From: an uncultured Clostridia bacterium
GTDB lineage: Bacteria; Bacillota; Clostridia; TANB77; CAG-508
NCBI GenBank assembly: GCA_948530865.1
Contig: CAOTKV010000015.1
Span: 1-29,379 of the forward strand
Reading direction: 5' to 3'
DNA length: 29,379 nucleotides
The position numbers and the translations under genes are program-made. The notes under the pieces are model-generated. The model did no database searches and had not been told where the DNA came from. It was given only the letters and a program-made list of their open reading frames with translations. Positions within the stretch are counted from its first letter, which is position 1, and every line of letters begins with the position of its first letter. Positions 1 through 6,092 of the stretch are shown one piece after another.

Positions 1-530
1 ATATATTATTCATATACAGTTCCTTGTTCAAGCAATTCTCATAGAAGTTCTAAATAAATTTTGTGGCACCCTTTCAAGAACAAGCTTGAACATTTTCCAC
101 AAAATTCTATTAAGACCTTCTAATTTCGAATTACTTTCAAAAGCGGAACTTCCATTCATAATATATTTGATATTAATAAAGCTAGAAAAAGAAATTACTA
201 CTCACCAAATAATAATTTCCAAACTGCATAAGACATAATTTTACAGCAATTACTTGAGTTCTAGGCTGTTAAAAATTTTATTTATTGCAGTAATTTTAAA
301 CTTTATGCTTAATATTTTTATATAATAATTTTCTGAGAGAAAAGTTCGAATGTAAACAGAGTATTTTATTAGTAGAATATTTTTAAAGAAAATAGGGAAT
401 CTCAAACTTGCTTTGAGGGCGCTGTTTTCTTTAAAAATTTAATTCTACTTTAAAATACGGCGGATTACCGAGAACTTTGAATAAAGAAAATATATTATAT
501 AAAAATATAAGTTATACAATTAAAATTACT
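1..530 (+). repeat. Structured direct repeat, copy A (cut by window edge)
   Basis: This is the first of two long imperfect direct copies; its partner is 1736-2282. The first 180 bases differ at only a few positions, the middle (about 215-310) is looser with a net 17-base indel, and the last 220 bases are again close to identical. No convincing gene lies inside. It is full of complementary segments: 18-23 with 145-150, 43-51 with 113-121 (one mismatch), 57-66 with 97-106, 73-78 with 85-90, 248-254 with 289-295, and the nested set at 341-478. No transposase, terminal inverted repeat or target duplication was seen. Homology stops at 530, 31 bases before the MATE-fragment start. The left end is not visible because the window begins inside the homology. 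Identity is unknown; a large structured RNA is the best reading. Confidence 0.9.
341..478 (+). ncRNA. Candidate structured RNA domain, copy A
   Basis: Four nested helices can be drawn: P1 341-347 with 472-478; P2 361-378 with 442-458 (two 8-bp runs separated by a small internal loop); P3 379-392 with 425-438 (14 bp without mismatch); and an apical hairpin 401-406 with 412-417. The P1/P2 junction is a roughly symmetric internal loop of 13 bases on each side, and the P3 apex is flanked by TAGGGAAT and GGCGCTG; both loops are conserved in copy B. A TATAAT hexamer at 321-326 sits where transcription would begin just before P1, but no good -35 box accompanies it. I do not recognise the class: it does not match the riboswitch or ribozyme consensus sequences I can recall. 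Confidence 0.6.
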
Positions 531-561
531 CACACAAACAACAATTTTAGAAAGGCTCTTT

Positions 562-1044
562 ATGAACGCAATCCAAATACAAGCACTATTTATAAATTTA
601 ATAATATATTTATTTATGATAACGCCTATTATAGTAGTTTCTCTAAATAAAAAAATATATGCTACAAAAAAATCTCTTTTAAGTAGTCTTATTTATTGTA
701 CAATTTTTGAAATAATTTTCTCAAGCATACTATATATTTTTCCAAATTTAATATTTTCTTTATTTACAAAAAAATCTGGAATTATTAATTATGCAATCTA
801 TAGCTTTAAAATCTTATTTATCTCTAGTAGTTTATTTGCTTTAAAAATACTAATACCAGCTAATTTATATAATCAAAATAAACGAAAAAAAGTAGCGACT
901 CTTGTTTTCACAAAAATCGCTATTTTAATATTTTTAATATTTATATTTTATAATTTATTGAATACAAAAGGAATCCTATTCTCTTTTCCTATTTGTGATT
1001 TTATTTTTTATATTATATACATTTTAGAAATTATTAGATATTAA
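562..1044 (+). CDS. C-terminal fragment of a MATE-family efflux transporter
   Basis: The 160-aa product is almost entirely hydrophobic, with about four to five membrane segments. It lines up with the last third of MATE (multidrug and toxin extrusion) transporters: residues 2-45 resemble the segment before and through the usual QPIxxYNYGAKNY motif, which is eroded here to a TPIIVVSLNKK-like stretch. The FPNLIFSLFT region and the final FPICDFIF segment match the conserved FPxxIxxLFT and FPISDxxxF blocks. Full-length MATE proteins have about 450 residues and 12 helices, so the N-terminal lobe and half of the transport pore are missing. An SD-like AGAAAGG precedes the ATG by 8 bases, so it may still be translated, but a working transporter is unlikely. 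It begins just after repeat copy A, and its last 21 bases overlap the 3' end of the convergent gene. It is probably a remnant. Confidence 0.55.
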   Translation: MNAIQIQALFINLIIYLFMITPIIVVSLNKKIYATKKSLLSSLIYCTIFEIIFSSILYIFPNLIFSLFTKKSGIINYAIYSFKILFISSSLFALKILIPANLYNQNKRKKVATLVFTKIAILIFLIFIFYNLLNTKGILFSFPICDFIFYIIYILEIIRY

Positions 1045-1617
1045 ATCTAAATTTGCTTCAATAGCATCATTACTTGGAACTCCACTTTTTGCATTTATTA
1101 CTTCATTATTGCCATCTATATATACCATTGTTGGAATTACAGTAGCATTATACATTTCTTGGCATTCACCATTTAAATCATAATATATTTTCATAGATAT
1201 TTCACTTTTTAGTTCTTCTGGAATTTCCTTTGAAGTACTTATCATTAAAAATTCAATTTTATCTTTATAATCACTATATCTTCCATTTACTTTTTTTAAT
1301 ACCTCTACAGAGTCCTCATTTTCTGGATTCCAAAATAAAATCATTACTGGTTGTTCGGAAAATTCAGATAATTTAACTTGTGTTTCATCTTCTGTATAAA
1401 TAGAAATATCTTGATAAGAAACTCCCTCTACATCTTGTGTATTTGAACTTTCAATTTCTCTTTGTGGTTCTATGTTTTCTTCTAAAATTTCATTTGTATT
1501 ATTTATATTTGTATTGTCTATATTTTTTTGTTTTGTACTCCACACCAAAAATATTAATGCTACTAAAAATAATATAATAGCAATAATAAGTAAAATTATA
1601 TTTTTCTTTTCTTTCAT
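1024..1617 (-). CDS. Membrane-anchored TlpA/ResA-like thioredoxin-fold protein lacking the CxxC
   Basis: This 197-aa protein has a single N-terminal membrane helix (about residues 7-27), a polar Asn/Glu-rich linker (28-65) and an extracytoplasmic thioredoxin-like domain (about 66-195). The fold is suggested by the VKLSEF and PVMILFWNP strand and by the VIPTMVYID segment carrying the conserved cis-proline. TlpA, ResA and AhpC/TSA relatives carry WCxxC directly after the FW pair. Here the equivalent positions read E-N-E-D-S (99-103), so both cysteines are replaced (Asn100, Ser103) and dithiol redox chemistry is not expected. Only one cysteine remains, near residue 152. The start is supported by AAGGAGGAATA just before the ATG and by a candidate promoter upstream. 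It converges on the MATE fragment and overlaps it by 21 bases. A binding or structural role is possible. Confidence 0.75.
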   Translation of the reverse strand: MKEKKNIILLIIAIILFLVALIFLVWSTKQKNIDNTNINNTNEILEENIEPQREIESSNTQDVEGVSYQDISIYTEDETQVKLSEFSEQPVMILFWNPENEDSVEVLKKVNGRYSDYKDKIEFLMISTSKEIPEELKSEISMKIYYDLNGECQEMYNATVIPTMVYIDGNNEVINAKSGVPSNDAIEANLDLISNNF

Positions 1618-1650
1618 TATTCCTCCTTTTCATCTGTAAAATCTTTAAAT

Positions 1651-1679
1651 ATTTTATCAATAATAATTGTTTTTGTAAA
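1651..1679 (-). promoter_or_regulatory. Candidate sigma-A promoter of the TlpA-like gene
   Basis: Read on the minus strand, TTTACA (1674-1679) and TAAAAT (1651-1656) are separated by 17 bases, about 30 bases before the AGGAGG-preceded start at 1617. The fit is good but not perfect. Confidence 0.45.
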
Positions 1680-1735
1680 TATTTATAAAAATTGTTATTT
1701 GAGTGAGTAATTATTTTGTAGATTATTAATATCAA

Positions 1736-2282
1736 ATATACTATTCATATACAGTTCCTTGTTCAAGTAATTCTTATAGAAGTTCTAAATAAATTTTGTG
1801 GCACCCTTTCAAGAACAAGCTTGAACATTTTCCACAAAATTCTATTAAGACCTTCTAATTTCGAATTACTTTCAAAAGCGGAACTTCCATTCATAATATA
1901 TTTGATATTAATAAAGCTAGAAAAAAGAAAATAATACTCACCAAATAACAATTTCAAATAGCCTAAGACATAACTTTCTGCTTGATATTAATTCCTCAGC
2001 AGTTACTTGAATTCTAGGCTATTAGAAATTTTATTTATTGCAGTAATTTTAAATTTTGCACTTAATATTTTTATATAATAATTTTCTGAGAGAAAAGTTC
2101 GAATGTAAACAGAGTATTTTATTAGTAGAATATTTTTAAAGAAAATAGGGAATCTCAAATTTTTTTGAGGGCGCTGTTTTCTTTTAAAATTTAATTCTAC
2201 TTTAAAATATGACGGAATACCGAGAACTTTGAATGAAGAAAATGTATTATATAAAAATATTAATTATACAATTAAAATTACT
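1736..2282 (+). repeat. Structured direct repeat, copy B
   Basis: This is the complete partner of copy A (1-530). It fills the otherwise gene-free stretch between the TlpA-like gene and the DUF3006 gene. Relative to copy A it gains about 17 bases near 1980-2000 (TTGATATTAATTCC-like). The multi-helix 5' domain is kept unchanged (pairing segments at about 1753-1758 with 1880-1885, 1778-1786 with 1848-1856, 1792-1801 with 1832-1841, 1808-1813 with 1820-1825), and so is the nested 3' domain at 2094-2230. Two substitutions turn Watson-Crick pairs into G-U pairs in plus-strand RNA. The downstream DUF3006 gene has its own promoter after the repeat ends, so copy B is not simply the leader of that gene. 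Confidence 0.9.
2094..2230 (+). ncRNA. Candidate structured RNA domain, copy B
   Basis: It is the same nested architecture as 341-478: P1 2094-2100 with 2224-2230, P2 starting at 2114 with its partner ending at 2210, an A/T-rich P3, and an apical CTCAAA/TTGAG hairpin whose loop is rebuilt from CTTGC to T residues. The P2 closing pair is G-U here (G2114 with U2210) where copy A has G-C. The internal loops TAGGGAAT and GGCGCTG and the ACCGA segment before the P1 3' strand are preserved. A TATAAT at 2074-2079 is in the same relative position as in copy A. Confidence 0.6.
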
Positions 2283-2297
2283 TATATAAATAAACAT

Positions 2298-2326
2298 TTG
2301 TATTTCCTTCTCAATCATGCTATAAT
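2298..2326 (+). promoter_or_regulatory. Promoter of the DUF3006 gene
   Basis: TTGTAT (2298-2303) and TATAAT (2321-2326) are separated by exactly 17 bases, 35 bases before the ATG at 2361. It lies just outside repeat copy B. Confidence 0.75.
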
Positions 2327-2360
2327 AATACACAATATCTATAAGAAAGGAAATTTACAT

Positions 2361-2666
2361 ATGGATTTAAATATTGAAAACAATAAAAAAAATTTATCAA
2401 ATAACTCATTTTCAAATGAATTAAAAAATCAAGTTGAAAAAACTATTTTTTTCTCTATTGATAGGTTTGAAGGTGATTTTGCAATTTGTGAAAATAAAAC
2501 TACAGGAGAAATGGTTAATATAAAAAAATCCCTTCTTCCTGAATCTAGTAAAGAAGGGGATATTATTAAATTTGAAAATGGTGTATATATCATAGATAAA
2601 ACTGCTACTCAAAATGCCCAAAACGAAATTAAAAATATGGTAAATAATTTATTCAATAAAAACTAA
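2361..2666 (+). CDS. DUF3006 family small protein
   Basis: The start is placed at the ATG at 2361 because AAGAAAGGAAA lies just before it and a 17-spaced promoter ends at 2326; an upstream in-frame extension to 2229 would begin inside the repeat and before the promoter. The 101-aa product has a polar N-terminus (residues 1-27). This is followed by a compact beta-rich domain typical of DUF3006: FSIDRFEGDFAICE, then a KKSLLPE turn, a KEGDIIKFENGVYIIDK strand pair and a C-terminal helix ending in MVNNLFNK. No signal peptide is visible, so it should be cytoplasmic. DUF3006 genes are known to sit beside ComEC-like metallo-beta-lactamase genes, and here that partner converges on it with a 4-bp overlap. 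The biochemical function is unknown. Confidence 0.8.
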   Translation: MDLNIENNKKNLSNNSFSNELKNQVEKTIFFSIDRFEGDFAICENKTTGEMVNIKKSLLPESSKEGDIIKFENGVYIIDKTATQNAQNEIKNMVNNLFNKN

Positions 2667-3673
2667 TTTCCATCTAAGCTTAAATTTACTTTTATAATTT
2701 CATTTGTATTTCCATCACTTACAAGTTGAATAGTTCCATCATTATCTGTCCTATATATTGTACTTCCAATTTTATTTAGTCTTTCTAAAATTTTATCTTT
2801 TGGCAAATCATAACTATTATCTTTTCCTACTGAAATTATTGATATTTCTGGTAATACTTGCTCTAAAAATTTTTGAGAACTACTTGTGTTTGATCCATGA
2901 TGTCCTACTTTTAAAACATCTACATCATTCCACTGCCTTTTATCTTCATTTGATTTTTCAGCATCTCCCATAAATAAATATTTTTGAGTTCCAAAAGTCA
3001 TTTCAATAACTATTGATTCTTCATTAATATTTTCAGGTTCTGAATTATCAACACTCATTATTTCACAATTTGTTTCACCAACAGTAAACTTATCACCAAT
3101 ATTAGCTTGTGTAATAATCATATTTTTATTAGTTAATGATGTTAATAATCTTTTATAAAAATTTGTTGTAGATGTTGTGTTATATGGTAAATAAAATGTT
3201 CCTATATCAAATGAATCCACAATATAACTCATTCCCCCCGCATGATCTTCATGTACATGTGTTCCTACAACATAATCTAATCTTGAGATTCCTAGTCCTC
3301 TAATTGCATTTACAATTTTTTCGCCATCTCTACTATTTCCTGCATCAATTAGAAGTGTTTGACCGTTTGAAATAATCAACTGACAATCTGCTTGACCAAC
3401 ATTAAAAAACAATATATTTAATTTTGATGGATCAATATTTATATTTTCTGATACACTTGTTATTATTTCTGTATCATCTTTTACTCTTGGAGTTAATGAT
3501 ACATTAGATGTATCTGATGTATCTACTACATTTACAATTCCTGAAGCCTCTATTTCTTTTTCTATGTTTGATAATATTCCAGTTTTCTCTGCAACTACCA
3601 ATATCAGTATAATTAGTATTAATATAATAAATTCTTTTAATTGTTTATTAATTTTTTTCTTTTTTCTTCCCAT
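2663..3673 (-). CDS. ComEC/Rec2-like metallo-beta-lactamase-fold hydrolase
   Basis: This 336-aa protein has a basic N-terminus, one membrane helix (about 14-29) and a polar linker to about residue 80, then an MBL domain. The metal-binding signature is intact: T-H-V-H-E-D-H at 138-144 (His139, His141, Asp143, His144), with the later MGDAE aspartate (about 236) and the GHHGS histidine (about 258). The opening NILFFNVGQADCQLI and LLIDAGN strands are characteristic of the soluble ComEC C-terminal-like family. The predicted topology puts the enzyme outside the cytoplasmic membrane. Such proteins probably hydrolyse phosphodiesters, but the substrate is not known, and the ComEC channel domain is absent, so DNA uptake cannot be assumed. 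No SD sequence precedes the ATG; a possible promoter ends 6 bases upstream, so the message could be leaderless. Confidence 0.85.
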   Translation of the reverse strand: MGRKKKKINKQLKEFIILILIILILVVAEKTGILSNIEKEIEASGIVNVVDTSDTSNVSLTPRVKDDTEIITSVSENINIDPSKLNILFFNVGQADCQLIISNGQTLLIDAGNSRDGEKIVNAIRGLGISRLDYVVGTHVHEDHAGGMSYIVDSFDIGTFYLPYNTTSTTNFYKRLLTSLTNKNMIITQANIGDKFTVGETNCEIMSVDNSEPENINEESIVIEMTFGTQKYLFMGDAEKSNEDKRQWNDVDVLKVGHHGSNTSSSQKFLEQVLPEISIISVGKDNSYDLPKDKILERLNKIGSTIYRTDNDGTIQLVSDGNTNEIIKVNLSLDGN

Positions 3674-3679
3674 ATTCTA

Positions 3680-3708
3680 ATTTTAACAATAAAAAAAGTG
3701 AAATTCAA
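3680..3708 (-). promoter_or_regulatory. Possible promoter giving a leaderless MBL message
   Basis: On the minus strand TTGAAT (3703-3708) and TAAAAT (3680-3685) are 17 bases apart. The -10 box ends 6 bases before the ATG at 3673, so a normal start site would coincide with the start codon. The -35 box lies inside the 3' arm of the preceding terminator hairpin. Confidence 0.45.
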
Positions 3709-3732
3709 GGAGCTCATCCTAAAATTTCACTT
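3696..3732 (-). terminator. Terminator of the HQxxH-protein gene
   Basis: Stem arms 3696-3705 and 3723-3732 are complementary, with an inner AGGA/TCCT pairing. Read on the minus strand the hairpin runs straight into seven T residues. It lies 8 bases after the stop of the 380-aa gene. It is nearly the same sequence as the hairpin at 20498-20534. Confidence 0.8.
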
Positions 3733-3740
3733 ATAATATA

Positions 3741-4883
3741 TTATCTTCCTTCTTCTGAAACATATCTGCCTTTATAAACTAATGATTTATCCTCTATACT
3801 TAATTTAGCAAATTCATATGGTGTAATTGCTCTTCTATCTTTAAATAGTTTTGCAATTTTTTCAGCATCTAACTTTTCAAAATTGTATACTGAAAATGCT
3901 TTCTTCTTTTTAGAATTTTCTAGCAAACTATCAAAATATTCTTTATCTCTAGTTATTGCCTTTTTTACTTCAATTACAGAATTTAAACCTTCTTTATCTG
4001 CATTTCTATATCTATAACCTAACCAAAATGGATACATTTTAGCCATTAATTCATGATTTTCATTTGGCGTAACTATATCTAAATAACTTCTTCCTGAAAT
4101 AGTTGAATATATATCTTTGTCTGTTAAATATTTTACAAATGCATGAAATGTTTCTTTTTCAGATTTTGTCATTGCTGTTTTATATGGAAGCATTGGTTGA
4201 TGCACAGCTTGATGTGCTAATGATGAAATAAGTTTTGCTTCATATATTTTATCAGCCTTTTTTCCCATCGCTTTTTGGCATTTTCCAAAATACATGTATA
4301 TTTTTTTATCTGTAAGTTGACAACTTCTGTGTGTATCAAAATTTGGATACATTATATATGTATTTACATTTCCAACAACTTCTGGCTCATACCCTAAAAC
4401 TGTTTTTATGTGTTTCATTACTTCTGCTTCTCTAGTTTCCCATGCAGATTTTATATAATTTTTATAAGATATTGTTCTTTCTACAATTTCTTGTATTTCT
4501 GGTGTATCTTTTAAATGATTTAAATCATCAAAAAACACATCCAATCCTTGTAATTCTTCATCAGATAAATCATATTCATATTTCATTCTATTTTTTAACA
4601 TCTCTTTTTGAGAATTTGTTCCAGCAAGAGGTGATAGTGATAGAATTCCTCCGAAAAAATTACTTCCGTCTGCATGTATTAATTTTCTGTTTCCAAACAC
4701 ATTTGGATATTTAACCATAAATCTTGTAATAGCTGGTGAAGAATCAATTATTCCTTTTTCTTTATATAGAGCCTTTCTTTCTGGATTATTTCTTGTAACA
4801 ATTCTTGCTCTTATTTCTCCATCTAGCATATTATAAGCCACAGCAGTTCCGTCAACTGCAAAATTCATATTTGATTTATTCAT
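3741..4883 (-). CDS. Unidentified 380-aa protein with a degenerate HQxxH motif
   Basis: I do not recognise this family. The product has no signal peptide or membrane segment and should be cytoplasmic. Residues 222-229 read L-A-H-Q-A-V-H-Q, the layout of a gluzincin HExxH zinc site, but with Gln225 (codon CAA) where the catalytic Glu should be. A helix with Glu278 (NENHELMAKMYPFWLGYRY) follows about 50 residues later, where a third metal ligand is often found. The C-terminal third is rich in Lys and Glu. It could be a metal-binding protein derived from a protease, or the resemblance may be chance. It is a single-gene unit: AGGAGGAAGT lies before the ATG, a 130-base leader contains two palindromes, and a strong terminator follows the stop. 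Confidence 0.8.
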   Translation of the reverse strand: MNKSNMNFAVDGTAVAYNMLDGEIRARIVTRNNPERKALYKEKGIIDSSPAITRFMVKYPNVFGNRKLIHADGSNFFGGILSLSPLAGTNSQKEMLKNRMKYEYDLSDEELQGLDVFFDDLNHLKDTPEIQEIVERTISYKNYIKSAWETREAEVMKHIKTVLGYEPEVVGNVNTYIMYPNFDTHRSCQLTDKKIYMYFGKCQKAMGKKADKIYEAKLISSLAHQAVHQPMLPYKTAMTKSEKETFHAFVKYLTDKDIYSTISGRSYLDIVTPNENHELMAKMYPFWLGYRYRNADKEGLNSVIEVKKAITRDKEYFDSLLENSKKKKAFSVYNFEKLDAEKIAKLFKDRRAITPYEFAKLSIEDKSLVYKGRYVSEEGR

Positions 4884-4927
4884 ACTTCCTCCTATATATG
4901 TAATTTTACATTTATAGATTTTAACTC

Positions 4928-4943
4928 AAGGTATTAATACCTT
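4928..4943. promoter_or_regulatory. 16-bp perfect palindrome in the leader
   Basis: AAGGTATTAATACCTT is identical to its own reverse complement. It lies about 45 bases before the start of the 380-aa gene and downstream of that gene's -10 box. It could be a dimeric repressor site or, in RNA, a 6-bp stem with a four-base loop. Confidence 0.55.
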
Positions 4944-5005
4944 CTTTCTCATAAGTATATTGTTATACATAACTTTGGGTGTTTAATAACGCACTCAACA
5001 TCATA

Positions 5006-5025
5006 ATTATATCACACTTTGTGAT
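5006..5025 (-). promoter_or_regulatory. Extended -10 promoter overlapped by an operator-like inverted repeat
   Basis: On the minus strand TGA-TATAAT (TATAAT at 5006-5011) forms an extended -10 element. There is no good -35 box at the usual distance. The perfect inverted repeat ATCACACTTTGTGAT (5011-5025, 6-bp arms, 3-base centre) overlaps the -10 edge and spacer, so bound protein would directly affect polymerase. The regulator is not identifiable from this window. Confidence 0.65.
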
Positions 5026-5067
5026 CAAAATAAATACTTTTTCATGATTTTTATGTGAATTTATTAA

Positions 5068-6009
5068 TTATTTTATTAAATCTATCATATATACAACATA
5101 TACACTAAAATACATAGCTCCTGCTAACTTAGACATTTTGTTTTTTCTTATTATTGGTAAAATTCCTAAAACAATCATTCCTATTAGAAAAAATATTATA
5201 TCTTTATTGTATGAAATAGAATACTCTATTGGCTTTACTATAGCAGTTGCTCCAACAATTAAAACAATATTAAAGATATTAGAACCAATTACATTTCCTA
5301 TTGCTAAATTAATTTCCCCCTTTATTGTTGCTGTAATCGATGTTATTAATTCTGGTAAACTTGTACTAATTGCGACAATTGTTAAACTAATTATTTTTTC
5401 ACTAACTCCAAATCTTAGTGCAAGTTCTGAAGAATTATTAACAACAAAATCACTTCCATATTTTAGTCCTATTATTCCTAATACAATTTTTATAATTCCT
5501 TTAAAAATTTCTTTTTTACTAAAATTGCTTTTTTCTTCATTTGGTGAAGAATCTTTTTTCACCATAAAAATATTATAGAAAATAAATAATACAAAAAATG
5601 TAACTAAAATAAGACCTTCGAATTTAGTTATTATTTTTTCATTAGAATTATTTCCTAAAATATATAATAATGCAGTTAAAAATATAACTATTGGTATTTC
5701 TAGTCTAACAGTTTCCTCTTGAAATCTTAATGGTTTTATAATTGCGCAAATTCCAAGTATTAAAAATAAATTTGAAATATTACTTCCAACAACATTTCCT
5801 ATTGCCATATCTGAATGATTTGTCATAGCAGATGTTAAACTTACCATTAATTCTGGCATAGATGTTCCTATTGATACTATTGTAAGCCCAATTACAATTT
5901 CTTTTATATGAAATTTCTTAGCAATCAAACTTGAACCATCAACTAAAAAATCTGCTCCTTTTGAAAGCAAAAAAAATCCTAAAAATATTAACAAAAAATT
6001 TATTATCAT
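5068..6009 (-). CDS. CaCA-family Na+/Ca2+ (cation/calcium) antiporter, YrbG-like
   Basis: This integral membrane antiporter probably exchanges Ca2+ for Na+, H+ or K+ across the cytoplasmic membrane. Both internal alpha repeats are clear. The first has SIGTSMPELMVSLTSA followed by GNVVGSNISNLFLILG. The second has AISTSLPELITSITA followed by GNVIGSNIFNIVLIVG. The acidic residues in the two PEL motifs are the expected ion ligands. About ten to eleven hydrophobic helices are visible, with a charged cytoplasmic loop between the halves (KKDSSPNEEKSN). The start is set at the ATG at 6009 rather than an upstream in-frame ATG at 6027, because AGGAGAAAAATT lies directly before it. This gives 313 aa, normal for the family. 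It is transcribed divergently from the class B sortase gene. The exact counter-ion cannot be read from sequence. Confidence 0.9.
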   Translation of the reverse strand: MIINFLLIFLGFFLLSKGADFLVDGSSLIAKKFHIKEIVIGLTIVSIGTSMPELMVSLTSAMTNHSDMAIGNVVGSNISNLFLILGICAIIKPLRFQEETVRLEIPIVIFLTALLYILGNNSNEKIITKFEGLILVTFFVLFIFYNIFMVKKDSSPNEEKSNFSKKEIFKGIIKIVLGIIGLKYGSDFVVNNSSELALRFGVSEKIISLTIVAISTSLPELITSITATIKGEINLAIGNVIGSNIFNIVLIVGATAIVKPIEYSISYNKDIIFFLIGMIVLGILPIIRKNKMSKLAGAMYFSVYVVYMIDLIK

Positions 6010-6059
6010 AATTTTTCTCCTATGCATTATTTTGTCTAAATTTATACAAAAATATTCTA

Positions 6060-6088
6060 TTGATTTAAATTTAAATATTATTTATAAT
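6060..6088 (+). promoter_or_regulatory. Promoter of the class B sortase gene
   Basis: TTGATT (6060-6065) and TATAAT (6083-6088) have a 17-base spacer. The expected start site (about 6095) falls at or just after the most upstream ATG (6093), so either the message is leaderless or the true start is slightly downstream. Confidence 0.65.
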
Positions 6089-6092
6089 TAAT

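Noticed and set aside
341..478. Known riboswitch (guanidine, TPP, lysine, c-di-GMP, THF) controlling the MATE fragment
   Set aside because: None of the consensus core sequences I can recall fits, and copy B precedes an unrelated gene that has its own promoter.
1..530. Interpretation of the repeat as an insertion sequence or group II intron
   Set aside because: No transposase or reverse transcriptase frame, no terminal inverted repeats, no target duplications and no domain V-like motif were found.
1799..1930. Minus-strand 43-codon reading frame (M-N-G-S-S-A-F...) present in both repeat copies
   Set aside because: It has no SD sequence, lies entirely in the self-complementary 5' domain, and both codon differences seen between copies change the amino acid. 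It is better explained as a by-product of a conserved RNA fold.
2229..2360. N-terminal extension of the DUF3006 frame into repeat copy B
   Set aside because: The extension starts upstream of the promoter at 2298-2326 and has no SD sequence, whereas the ATG at 2361 has a clear one.
2758..2973. Plus-strand reading frame inside the MBL gene, and similar frames antisense to the ldh, sortase and ATPase genes
   Set aside because: They are shadows of well-supported genes on the other strand, with low-complexity products and no SD sequence.
4884..5060. TCACA/TGTGA repeat as a CRP/FNR or Rex site
   Set aside because: The half-sites are in the opposite order and only 3 bases apart, unlike the TGTGA-N6-TCACA or TTGTGA-N6-TCACAA layouts.
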